Assembly: GCA_025558075.1 (NCBI GenBank)
Contig: JAHLKF010000021.1
Coordinates: 62,001 to 126,000 of the forward strand
From: Gaertneriomyces semiglobifer
Lineage: Eukaryota > Chytridiomycota > Chytridiomycetes > Spizellomycetales > Spizellomycetaceae
DNA: 64,000 nucleotides
Direction of reading: 5' to 3'
Part shown: piece by piece, positions 46,385 through 56,978 of the stretch
Layout of the letters: every line of letters begins with the position of its first letter
Position numbering within the stretch: the first letter of the stretch is position 1
Made by a program: the position numbers and the translations under genes
The notes under the pieces: model-generated
Seen by the model: only the letters and a program-made list of their open reading frames with translations
Told to the model about the DNA's origin: nothing
Database searches by the model: none

Positions 46385-48220
46385 CTAGCTCTTAAGCAAC
46401 GAATCCACCCTACTAGTAGGTACAGCCAACACACCCACATCTTCGCCCTCCTCTTTCATCACATCCAAACCACTGTCCTCACTGCTACTCGAGTTTCTAA
46501 TATTCGGCTCGGTCGCCACCCTCCTATCCAACGAGCCCGTCGTCCCGGTACTATCTCCACTCCCCCTCCTTGCATCCTCACCCACTTTTTTTGTCGACAA
46601 CCGTCTGGCAGCTTGCACAGTTCGAAAGGCCTTGATCAACCGGTTGCGATGGAACAATGATGATTCAGGGCGAATGGACCATACGCGCTCAACGAGGTTA
46701 GGCAACGAGTCGTCGTCAGGGATAGGTTCGAGTGTGGTCGGGATCTGAAGATGTTCATGCTCTTCTTCTTCTTCTTCCTCAACCTGTTCGGCTTGTTTTA
46801 TCTCAGGTTTTGGTGGTGTGGCTTCACCCACGATAATGGGCACGGCGGACGGTATAGTCTCGGGTGTGACGACTGTAACAGGTCGAAGAGCGGAACTGGT
46901 AGAAATCGTCGATTGCATGGCCAGCGTCTCGTTTGAAAGCGAAATGGATCGCAAATGTTCTGCTGAGGCGCGGGCTTTAGCCGAGTACTTGCATAACCAC
47001 GGGTGCAACATTGCTTGTCGGGCGGTTGGTCGTTCGCCCGGTTTGACACGTAGTAACGCTCTAACAAAGTCCTTTGCTACAAAAAAAGAGAAGTGAGTTC
47101 CAAATAAAGGGCCTAGCTAGAGGATGCTATCAATTAGTGTCGTGATAATACCTAGACTGGATATATTGTCCCAATAGGGTGAATCAAACTTGAACCGCGC
47201 TCCACAGATGGCATCCATCAAATCCGGAAAGTCTTCGGCAAAGTCAAAGGGCGGATACCCAGCGAGCACACAGTAAGTAATGATTCCGATAGACCATAGA
47301 TCTGCCGGTTTGCCGTGACCGCTTCGTTTAATGATTTCCGGTGCTACCAATTGTGCGAACCATGAGTGTGCGCGTTCATATGACAGTCGACGATGATGGA
47401 CACCTGATACCAACCGGCATACATGGGACTCCCACAGAGCGTTTTGAGCAACTCATCGCCATGGACAAAGTTTGCAACTCCAAAATCAGCAATAAGAAGG
47501 TCAGCGTCGGGGGAAGTGTCTCGGTACAAAAGATTTTCGGGTTTCAAATCCTGAGACACCACAAAACGCATCAGTTAGCTAAAGTCCATGCCAACCAAAG
47601 CATCCATATATAAATGAACAAGCATTCTGCCAGCAAGAACTTACCCGATGCACTATGCCTTTTGAATGCAAGAACGCCACCGCTTCTAATATGGTATATA
47701 TGATCCTCGCAGCATCCTTTTCCGTAAACTTTCCTTTACTTGCAATACGGTCGTACAGCTCGCCGCCTGTAGCTAGGTCAAACACTAGATACCACTAATA
47801 ACCAATAAGGGTGTGTGAGCAGCAGGATCTCAGTGCACGCAAACGCGATAAACGGTTTCACTGACTTTATCCTTGGTTTCAAACCAATCCAGTAGTGCGA
47901 TAATATTCGGATGTCTGACACCCTGCAGAACGCTCATCTCTCGTTTCACTGCGCACGCTACATCTTCCGGACTGTCGAGCGACCGTTTGCGAATGGATTT
48001 CAAGGCGACATGGCGGTTGGTAGGTGTGTAGATGGCCTCCTTCACTATCCCAAACGTGCCTTCGCCTGTCATTCCACAAACAAATCAGTTTGACAAGCAG
48101 AATGTAGGGCAGAGTTACATTGTTCTTACCAAGGACTTTTAGTGTCTTGTAGAGCTTGCGTTTGTGAGCCGTTTCAGGCTCTTTGACCGTAAGGTTACGG
48201 AGTGCGTCTATAAGCGTCAT
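46385..48220 (-). CDS. CaMK-group serine/threonine kinase
   Basis: Six exons on minus: 48220..48130, 48065..47866, 47794..47645, 47550..47415, 47343..47152, 47076..46385; phases agree; 486 residues. Kinase domain about 23-290: GEGTFGIV (split by intron 1), VALKSIRKR with the ATP lysine, [21 protein letters not shown] (split by intron 3), [33 protein letters not shown], and the closing [29 protein letters not shown] and LAGYPPF are typical for calcium/calmodulin-dependent kinase I and related fungal Cmk enzymes. The 200-residue tail is Ser/Glu-rich with a basic patch ([18 protein letters not shown]) that could bind calmodulin. A threonine in LKTLCGSP is placed for activation-loop phosphorylation. 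Neighbour TAD1 diverges from a 234-bp shared promoter. Confidence 0.9.
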
Positions 48221-48454
48221 CCTTCTCTTTCTCGTCTCCCGTCGTAATTCTCGCTCCTATCGTACCGTCTGAATGCTTGAATTCTAGCAGGAAACGTGCT
48301 GTTATTGAAGTGTATTAAAATAAAACTGATCCAAATTCACACCTCGCCGCGCGGTTTAAGGTTTTTGCACAGCCACTGTTCTGTCGGAGCTTCCGGACAT
48401 TTGTGAAAAAATATATTTATATTTTTGGTTTGAGAACTTAGAGGCTTTTGACGA
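48221..48454. promoter_or_regulatory. Short bidirectional promoter, kinase and TAD1
   Basis: Start codons of two divergent genes are only 234 bases apart, so both promoters must lie here. AT-rich stretch AAATATATTTATATTT at 48408-48423 is 30-50 bases before the TAD1 ATG. Confidence 0.5.
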
Positions 48455-50132
48455 ATGGCAGGACAAGCCTCCAATACAGATCTTGCAGCCAAAGTCAGCA
48501 GCATTGTTCTGAGGCAATTTGAGAAGCTGCCGAAGAAGGGAAAGCCGGTCGTCAAGCAGGGAAACAAAGTGGAATGGACGGTTCTGGCAGGAATCGTGGA
48601 GGTCAGACTTCCAGCCAATGGTCAAGATGAAAAGATTGGTGGTAATAACGATGATCCGAATATGAAATGCGTTGCATTAGCGTGAGTCTCGAGATGCAAT
48701 ATCTTTCCACATGTTGTGAGCGGTTAGTCATGACTTTGGCTTTCTTTTGTGTGGTTTCTTTATCGTAGAACAGGGTTAAAGTGCCTCCCCCCATCTCTTC
48801 TCTCTCGTACAGGCGACTGTCTAAATGATAGTCACGCTGAGATCTTGTGCCGCCGACTCTTTCAACTCTATCTGTACGCCGAGCTGGAAAAAGCACTGAC
48901 CTCGATCGTCGACGACGCGAAGCCAAGCGGAAGTGATGTCCTTGAAAAGGAAAACGGGAAATGGAGAGTGAGAGAGGGGATTACATATCATATGTATATC
49001 AGTCAAGGTGCATGTAAGTTCGCCAGCCGTCGGGTCAAATGTGGGGGGGGGGGGGGGGGGGGGGGGGTATCGACGATTTGTACTCAAACGCACGTACGGA
49101 TTCCGTTTTGTAGGCGGAGATGCAACCATGGAATCCTTATTCTCACAGGATCATCATGCGGAGGAATCAGAGCAACCAAATCTCGAACTCGCAACTACCA
49201 CTCCCAACGACGAGACGTCCCTTCCACGTCCCTCCACCAGCTCACTCACGACAGACCCCTCCCCACCACCTCCAAAACGCCACAAACCCAACCCTCAAAC
49301 CCCACACCTCCCCATCCTCCGCGGCCGCACCCACCCAACAATTCTCTCCGCCCTACGCACCAAACCCGGCCGTCGCGACGCCGAAACCACCCACTCCCAC
49401 TCCTGCTCCGACAAAATCCTCCAATGGTCCATCCTCGGTCTTCCCTCCTCCCTTCTCTCCCACCACATCCATCCCATCTACCTCTCCTCCCTCTGCATCG
49501 CAGAACACTACGACCACCAAGCTTCCCTACGCGCCTTCCACACCCGGATATCCCCCGTTGATTTCCTCTCCCACCCACCGTGCTTGTCGGTTGGCGGGAC
49601 GACAACGTCAATGTACACCCATACACCCCCGCAATGTCTCCCCACACCCATCACACACACATTCGCATTTTCGAAACAAACCGTCACAAAGACGTTTCCT
49701 CACCTCACACCCATCCCCGCCGACGCATCCATCCTCTGGTCACCCGTCTTCCAACAACAACAAAAGCAACAAGACACACACGCACCGCCAATCGTCGAAG
49801 TCCTCGTCGCGGGCCGCAAACAGGGGTTCGCCCGGAAGAAACGCGGCGCCAATAATGATACCGCAGACATAGAGTGGCCCGCAAAGAGTCAGAGTGCAGT
49901 GTGTAAACGGGCGTTGTTGGAGCGGTACCTCGCTTTAACCGCGTTAATGAGAAAACCCGTGGACGGTCGAATACCAACCGGCAAGGAAGCACAGGTCAAG
50001 ACGTATAGAGAGTATAAACGTGAAGCAAAAGAATATCAGGAACTGAAGCGACGGTTTAGGGAACATGTAGGGTGGGCAGGGAACAATGGGTATGGCGATA
50101 ACTTTATAATAAATACATTACCAGTCGAATGA
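48455..50132 (+). CDS. TAD1: tRNA-specific adenosine deaminase 1 (TAD1/ADAT1)
   Basis: Three exons, 48455..48681, 48769..49013 and 49114..50132, 496 residues. The enzyme converts A37 of tRNA-Ala to inosine. Zinc and catalytic residues are in place: SHAEILCRR gives the zinc His and the proton-shuttling Glu; intron 2 splits the second zinc ligand in ACGDATM (PCGDAS in most relatives, with Ala for Pro here); the third is in CSDKILQW. Other matches are VLAGIV, TGLKC, ISQGA, and the C-terminal LLERYLALTAL and YKREAKEYQELKRRF. The domain is stretched by a proline/threonine-rich insert of about 60 residues (DETSLPRP..) before RGRT, likely disordered. Intron 2 holds a 25-G run (49043-49067). Confidence 0.94.
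49043..49067 (+). repeat. Poly-G tract (25 nt) in TAD1 intron 2
   Basis: Uninterrupted run of 25 G within the transcribed strand of a 100-nt intron, 29 bases after the donor. In pre-mRNA it could fold as RNA G-quadruplex. Confidence 0.9.
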
Positions 50133-50234
50133 AACGACGTTTCCACAAGATAGTGGCACTATATACACACTCCTACTCTACAAATGGATAAACAAAAAAA
50201 CAAAATAGACTTTGTTCTCTCTGTTTTGATATCC

Positions 50235-50533
50235 TCAGGTTCGCCCCCACTCCTCACACCAAATCCGGCACTTTTCCCAAACGTCTCGATCCTCGGTCCC
50301 ATCATCACCATCTGTTTCCATCGCCGCACACACATCATTCAACACTTCCCATCCACTCACAAACTTCACCATCGGCGTGCGTCTCACAATTTTATCCTTT
50401 CCAACGCCTTCCACAACATCAAAAAACCGTTCGGCTCCCAACAGCAAGCCCGTTAAATACTTGACCTGCCACCGCTGCTGCTGCTGCTGCTGTTGCGGTT
50501 GCTGTTGGGGTTGCGGTTGCGGTTGCGGTTGCG

Positions 50534-50597
<64 letters not shown>

Positions 50598-53153
50598 TTG
50601 TTGCTGCGATACCTGTGCAGATCTCCACAACTCCAATCGACCCACCACATGGCTCAAAACAGAGTGTACGACGACATCAGTCAAAAGACCGAGACTCGCT
50701 TGCCACTTGTCCAGCGGGAGAACGCGCTTCCATGCTTTGGATAGGGTGGAGAGATGATATAACGCAGATTTGAGCGCGGTTTCACAGGTTTCGAATGTCG
50801 TGTCGTTGGGGATGTCAAGCGTAAATGTGGAGAGGTGGGTGGTGAGAATGCCACGCTGAATCCGCTACCAAAAACAAAAAGAAAGGATAAGCCACAACAT
50901 TCGAGTTATCCAAAATCAAAAAGCCAACGAAAAGCGCTCGCCTGTTACAGAAACGGGGCATGTCTGGTTTCTATATGGAGAAAAGTAGACTTACCAAGCA
51001 TCGTTTCCATCCATCCGCACCCCTCTCCCTACCACTCCTGACCAAATCCACGAACCCAGCCATCTCATCCAACGGCCACGGCAGAAACTTGCGAAACCTC
51101 TGTCCCAAAATCAAACACCAAAACACCACATACTGGCAATCATTCCAAAACACGGCCGCTTTCCGCGGTTGATCAAAAAAGCCAGGCTGACCGAGCACCA
51201 GCGACGCATGCAAGAGGAACGTATCCAAAATATCTCGTGTCGTATAGTAAATGCTGATCCGCGATTTATCGTCGAGTCCAAATACGGGTTGGGGTTGTCC
51301 CGGCGTCGGTTTCTGTGGAACGAGTTTGGAGAGTTCGGCATGCACCAGTTCCATCAGAGTCTGGACTTGAGTCGATATCTGCATTTTGGGTAACGAGAAC
51401 CTGTGGGTCTGCTCGAACCCTTCTTTGGCGCTTCCGTCCTTTCCATTTTTTCCCGATGCGTTTGTGGAAGAGTGTTTAGTTTCGGACGTCGGTGCAAAGA
51501 TATCTCCACTTTCCAAATCTCCTGGTACCGTTACAGTATTTTCATCGTCACTGTTCAACACGTCCCGGACCAGCAATAACAGTTCGGCCCGTTGTTTTTC
51601 ACCATACTTTCGTGAAATGTCCAAGACAAACCTTGTCAATCCACTTTCATTCGGTTCCAGCATGCCGAGACTCTTTATCTTATCATCAAAGGCACGGACA
51701 GACTCGCCAATGCTGTCGTAGGCTTCCAACTCGGCATTATCGTTCGGTATGTTTGGCGTAAGGAGATGGTCGACTATGCAGGTGGTAAGTGAGCGGGAAA
51801 ATATAGAAATAAAGATGGAGGCTGGTGTAATAACGTCCTCGAAATCCGAGTCATCATCCTGATCGCGACCTTCGTTTCTTGGAGATGGACATATATGGGC
51901 ACGAAGGAACTCTGTGAAACTGAGGACTCGATTTAGCGCCTCTGCTATATCTGCAAGACATTCATTCGTCAGTAAATGGCACAAACGAAAGAAAGATACA
52001 CGCAACGCCCGACGTACGGTCTACCGCCTTTTGCGGTTCCTTGTTTGGAGAACTCTCAATCCTGAACCATACTCCCATCTTGGTCTTTCCCGTGTTGACC
52101 TGTGCTTCCCCCGACCGAATCAATGCCAGGACAATCACTTCCAGATCTTTGACCAGCTTTTGATACGCCCGCTGCAGCAGCCCTAATATAAGCAGTGCCT
52201 GCACGACTTCTTGCGGACTGATGGGTGTATCGAAATACGTCTTTCCGACGGTAACGGTCAAGCGGGCAGCAATTTTGAACTCGTGAACGGTGGGCGAAGG
52301 AGACGCAATGTGAAAAGCCGAGTTAAAGAGTTCGTCCAGTCGCTGATAAAGGAACGCTCTTTTTTGCAAGACTTGACGCTAGGATTATATCAGCTAACGT
52401 GCGTCCGATGGCTCGTGGCCAAGTAGTAGAACTCACTTTTATTGCTCTTATAATGTCCGCTGGGCATTCTACTACCTTTTGCAGACTTGACAGTTGATTC
52501 GCCAATGGATTCATCGTCATCATGGATTCTGCAGCTTTGACAAAGTCGCCAGAGTCAATGAGTTGGCTGAACGATTGCAGTGCCGCGTGAATCTAGAAGG
52601 GCGATAATATGTATTCAGCTATTTAACCGAGTCCAATTGCAACCCCGCCCATCCTCCTATTCTTACCAGTGATAGCGTCCGCAAAAGCTGTAATTCAGAC
52701 AACATCTCTTCCCGGTCGCGACGCGATATGTTCTCCTGGTTCGAAAGAACATGAACAAAGTCAGAGGTTGTAATAACATGCCAAAATGGGATGATATATC
52801 CCAAACTGCACACATCAACAAAGTCATGGTGCAAGAAAAACACACCTTGTGAGCATCTGGCTGTTCGAGACTTTGCTGCAAGGACTCTATTTGTTGAAGC
52901 ACATCCAATCGGTATTGATAGAGATTTGTGAACTCTACATAGTAACTGGCGACCGCACAGTGTTTGAAATCACGTCAGTATGATACAGGATGGGAAAGAG
53001 AACGGTGTGCCCAGCGTACCTGAAAGTCGTTTGGAAGACGGTGCTTTTTAGGGTTTCCAGCTGTTCTCGTGACGACGTATCCGGCTTGGGAAATGCCCTC
53101 GACACTGCGGAATCCCGTCTGCGAGAATGCGAAAGCCGTTCGCTTCCCATCAT
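50235..53153 (-). CDS. ZW10-family tether/kinetochore protein with poly-Q
   Basis: Seven exons on minus: 53153..53020, 52945..52846, 52735..52667, 52592..52437, 52378..52018, 51950..50995, 50864..50235; 2406 nt, 801 residues, near the usual ZW10 length. ZW10 is a subunit of the NRZ/Dsl1 complex, which tethers Golgi-derived vesicles to the ER, and in animals of the kinetochore RZZ complex. Evidence is mostly the C-terminal half: LMELVHAELSKL, ISIYYTTRDILDTFLLHASL, AAVFWNDCQYVVFWCLILGQRF, FVDLVRSGRERG, then after the last intron the helices LYHLSTLSKAWKRVLP and LGLLTDVVVHSVLSHVV. The N-terminal half is coiled coil (LQQIESLQQSL, REEMLSELQLLRTL). In the last exon a run of about 26 Gln, then QP repeats, interrupts the final helices. 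A start two codons after an upstream TTG-opened frame is used; first ATG is 53153. Confidence 0.85.
50474..50607. repeat. CAG/CAA and CAACCG-type repeat coding poly-Q and QP
   Basis: On the minus strand it codes about 26 Gln from mixed CAA/CAG, then alternating Gln-Pro, then further Gln, in the ZW10 gene. The mixed codons suggest the tract is old or selected at protein level, since pure repeats arise by slippage. Confidence 0.85.
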
Positions 53154-53369
53154 TTTGCTTTCTGTCAACAGTCGATAGGTATTGTAATTACAACCGCATG
53201 AGCACTATTTTTTGAGTGACCGCCGGACGCAACTTTTTGTCCGGATGCATCGCACGCGTTCATCTTGTTATCAATCACATTCTTGTTATTGATTCAAAAC
53301 TGATGACTCATACCCTTATCGATGACAGAGAGCGAAAGTGGATCCAGACAATGATTCAGCCGAGAGATA

Positions 53370-53377
53370 TGACGTCA
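53370..53377. promoter_or_regulatory. Perfect CRE palindrome TGACGTCA (distal to bZIP)
   Basis: Exact match to the binding site of ATF/CREB bZIP dimers; 217 bases upstream of the ZW10 ATG and about 1.3 kb upstream of the bZIP ATG. Confidence 0.7.
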
Positions 53378-53477
53378 TTGTTTCAAGGATGAGTGAGCCA
53401 CTGACGCATAGACGCCACAGCCAAGCCTCGGCATTTAAAGTCATCCATGCGCCGGTGGAGTGGGCCGATGACGCTTA

Positions 53478-53485
53478 TGACGTCA
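53478..53485. promoter_or_regulatory. Perfect CRE palindrome TGACGTCA (second copy)
   Basis: Second exact site, 108 bases from the first, flanked by a further TGACGC half-like motif at 53469. Confidence 0.7.
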
Positions 53486-54684
53486 CCGATTGATCCGAGG
53501 CCGCGGACCCGACCGACCCGACGGACCCCAACGAGGCTTTGCAGCAACGGATCGCGTCGATTGAGTTGTGAGTTGAGTTGCGAGTGAGCGAGGTGTTGAG
53601 AAAGGGGGGGGGGGGTTATGCATATGCGTATGGGGAGAGGAGAGAGAGAACAGAGGGGGGATGTGAATTTGAAGGGGGGACGTAGGAATGGGGGGGATTG
53701 GAACGTACGCTGTGCATGTGTGCAAGTGAATCCCCCCCCCCCCCCCGCAACGTGTGAATTGAATTGGAATGGAATGGAAAAGCAAATTTTGATGTTTACC
53801 TTAAGCGAAGGGGGTCGAGTGCAAAGTGAAATAAACGAGATCCATCGACGACACAAAGGGCGTTCGTCGATCTGCGATTCCACAGTTGCTCAATTAACAC
53901 ACACACAAATAAGAGAGTAAAGTTGTGTGTGTTGGTGGTATCTCGCAAAAAAAAGGTTCCCCCCCCCCCCGCAGAATTGGAAGGCCGCCTTGCTGCTTCC
54001 TTCCCCTTTTTTATATATCATTTTCTGGAAAACCGCCCCTCCCTCGCCCCTCATATCCCCATTCATTATTCAATTCATTCATACAACTGAACATTCATTG
54101 CTGACCCTCGAAGGACCCCTCGCAAGTCATTCTTGGCAGGTTGCTGAACCCACTCTCACCGAAAAGGCGCTTTCCCCTAAACGAGGCGTCGCATTCACAA
54201 GCTTGAACATACCCCACCCCCGTTATACACTTATAGTAGTATATATAGACCAACCACGACGACGTAAGGCCCCCGTCCCCGCTTCCTCGCAATTGCAACA
54301 AAAGATCACTCACACCAACACAGACCCGAAAGACATATCCCCCCATCAATATCATACACAGAGTGTGCACATTCCACCCCCATCGACCACACACACCCCC
54401 ATTCTCTCTTTTATCTTCCCCCTGTCAACTCAACTCAACCCTTCCCAATTCCTCCCCCCGATCGTCATTGCTTGTACGTCATCTTTACCTTTGCCCAACT
54501 TTCTACACGCGCGCAGTTCCCAATTCACAATTGTCAACGCCATAACTCACTCACTGAACAACGAACGTACAGTCATCCTACCACCCACCCACCCACCCAA
54601 CTCACCCCCCATTCCAATACCTCGGCAAAGCGTACGCATACGTAGGGCAGCATCACCGCCTTGAATCAAACTACACACAACGAT

Positions 54685-56400
54685 ATGGAATTCTTGCTGC
54701 ATAATGACCCTACGCTCGGGTACACTGGGGCCAGCACCCCGAGCTTCTTGGGCATGATGAGAGACTCGTTGAAAAGTGCCTCAGGTATATATATACATAC
54801 ATGCAATGACAAGCACTTCTCTATGTGGAATAAAAAGGGCTTACCATTTGACTGATATTTAGGATCTGGGGTGCAGACTCCATCTCGCTTTCTGGAAGAA
54901 GAAGGAACAGGGTTCAAATTCACACCGAGTAAGTTACATCCGCTGTCAATTTCAATCCAGTTACTCTTGAAGGCTGACAACTCCCCATCAAGGCATTCTC
55001 ACATCTTATGCCATTGGTGACTTTAACCCGTTCGACGACTCTTTCCGGGCTCAGATCGAAGAGGCTGTGAATAATCTCAACAGCAGTCTCAGCAACGGAT
55101 CTACAGCGGTCACCACTGCCGCCACACTTGTCGCCACCAATGTCGCATCGATGGTAATGAACCAACATCAACAACCGCAATCGTCAGGGGTATCGCCGCT
55201 GCCACCAGCACCTGAACCCACGTTTGCATTACCCGCCCAGATCCCCGCCAAACACAAGTCCCCGCAGCAACACCTCCAACAGCCATACATGAACCCGGCT
55301 CCATACGGTGGGAACATGTCGGGAATGCTGCACGGCGACATGCCTCACAATGTACCCGCCGGTCCCATGGGTAACATGATGGCGAATTCAATGATGATGT
55401 TGCCTCCGGGCGCTGAACCACACGCATATCCACCCAACGTTCCTGCAGACGGTATGCGGTATCAAATGCCATATCCTATGCATGATCCGTCCCAACCCGC
55501 CACCATGAACCCTGCCACCATCAACCCGACTTCCATCAACCCCACTTCTATCAACCCAACATCCCTTAACCCAACATCTCTCAACCCAACTTCCCTGAAC
55601 CCATCCCTCAAGTCTGGCTTGAACAAGCGATTTTCCCCGTACCCGTTCGATGAGCGACGAGACAGCATGCTCAGTGCCACGAGCACCGAAGCCGGCGTTG
55701 CATCAGGAGCACTCGGCGGCGACAAGAAGAAACGAGGAGGCGCCAAAAAACGCAGTCCACGCAAGCGCAACGATACCGCTACCACAACTGCCAGCGAGCA
55801 ATCGTCTCCCGATATCATCAAGAACGAAGGATCCCCAACCCTTTCGGCGAACGACCGAACTATCACCCCACCCGATGAAAACGACATGGCAGCCGAGTCG
55901 GCAACAGGTCGTAATAGCCGTCGACGATCTTCAAATGCACCACTCACGCCCTCACGACTCCGGTTCCTCGAAAAGAACCGTATTGCTGCATCAAAATGCC
56001 GTGCAAAGAAGAAGGCATGGCAGCAAGAATTGGAGGCCAAGGCAGCAAACATGGAGTCGTTGAACCGAGAATTGAACGGGGTGGTGTCGTCTCTCAAAGA
56101 AGAGATGTTGGGTTTGAAGAGCATGTTGCTACTACACCAGGGCTGTGGATGTAACGTGATCCAAACGTATATCCAAAGGAGCGCACAGGTGAGTCATGAC
56201 ATTACATTTTCATTACGTTCCTTCCCAGCCGCGTTACTTAATGTTGGGTTCTTGTTTAGTTCACACAGCAACTTACCGCGCCGCAAGCACCGCCGTTTGT
56301 GGATCCCACACATCTTGCGTCCTCGGACATGTCAGTGTCATGTCCAGGCATGGTAGGCGTGCCTCAACCGATGGCCCCGGGACATGCAATGATGGTGTAG
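54685..56400 (+). CDS. ATF/CREB-type bZIP transcription factor (Atf1-like)
   Basis: Four exons, 54685..54784, 54863..54928, 54993..56188 and 56260..56400; 500 residues. Residues about 380-440 are the bZIP: basic region EKNRIAASKCRAKKKAWQQ with the N-x-x-A-A-x-K-C-R core of the ATF/CREB-Atf1 group, then a leucine zipper with heptads L-E-A..M-E-S-L..L-N-G..L-K-E-E-M-L-G-L. Right after the zipper HQGCGCNVIQTYI resembles the conserved H-x-x-C-x-C tail of S. pombe Atf1. The N-terminus has short conserved-looking boxes (TPSRFLEEEGTGFKFTPS, SYAIGDFNPFDDSFRAQIEEA), a pattern seen in stress-MAPK-regulated Atf1 orthologues, and several SP/TP sites. Basic KKKRGGAKKRSPRKRN precedes the bZIP. It contains a (NPTSx)n repeat. 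Probably a stress or sexual-development regulator. Confidence 0.92.
55508..55606 (+). repeat. In-frame NPTSI/L pentapeptide tandem repeat
   Basis: Six 15-nt units code NPATI, NPTSI twice and NPTSL three times, plus a closing NPS, inside the bZIP gene's disordered region. Confidence 0.85.
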
Positions 56401-56978
56401 TGGTTTCTCCTACTGGATGTTTTCTTTTTCTCGCGCCCCCTCAACATCATTATTTCATTATTTCATTTGTGCATTGTTGCATTTTCTTTTTGTTGGGCAC
56501 GTTCTCTGTGGTCGGGTTCGTTCGCGGGTTGCCTCGTTTTTTGCAAGAGTTCATTGGGGACGGATGGGCGGTTGTTTGGATCTGGTTGTGATAGAGCCAA
56601 TGTTTTGGGATGCTTTTTTTACTTCCTTGTGTTATATATGATTTCTGTTCTCTCGTTAACAAGATTCTATATCTCGTTTCACATTCCGAATGGCATACAT
56701 GGCTGAGACCTGCATACACAATCGAGGAGATGATAAACCAACTTGTTATAAACGTCCTTGAACATGAACCATATTCAGATCCGGATCTAAAAATGCTGCG
56801 GTCGGTGCAAGTGTGAAAACCAAAAAGTCTCACTTCCGCGTTCAATTAATTAAATTCACGGCTGTTCAAACACCCGTTCAACCAAAAACTTTCCAGATCT
56901 GAACCGCTTGCAAACAGACTATGATATTATAGAACGACTAGATCTAGATTATAGAGAATACAAAGGGAGGGGGTTAAG
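56401..56978. other. Intergenic region between bZIP and NUS1
   Basis: T-rich 3' flank of the bZIP gene and NUS1 upstream region; no gene recognised. Confidence 0.5.

Larger units (their letters stand above)
53154..54684. promoter_or_regulatory. Long divergent region, ZW10 and bZIP genes
   Basis: About 1.5 kb between divergent starts. It contains two perfect CRE palindromes, three homopolymer tracts (12 G at 53604-53615, 15 C at 53732-53746, 12 C at 53959-53970), a TATATATAG at 54240-54248 and a half-CRE TACGTCA near 54475. From 54000 to 54680 the plus strand is strongly pyrimidine-rich (C/T/A), typical for a fungal promoter or long 5' leader. Open frames here are simple-sequence shadows. Confidence 0.6.

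Noticed and set aside
49120..49872. Pro/Thr-rich frame (250 codons) overlapping TAD1
   Set aside because: Out of frame with the deaminase; its composition reflects the C-rich coding strand of TAD1 exon 3.
50377..50757. Poly-Cys and poly-Leu frames on plus
   Set aside because: They are the other readings of the CAG/CAA repeat that codes Gln in ZW10.
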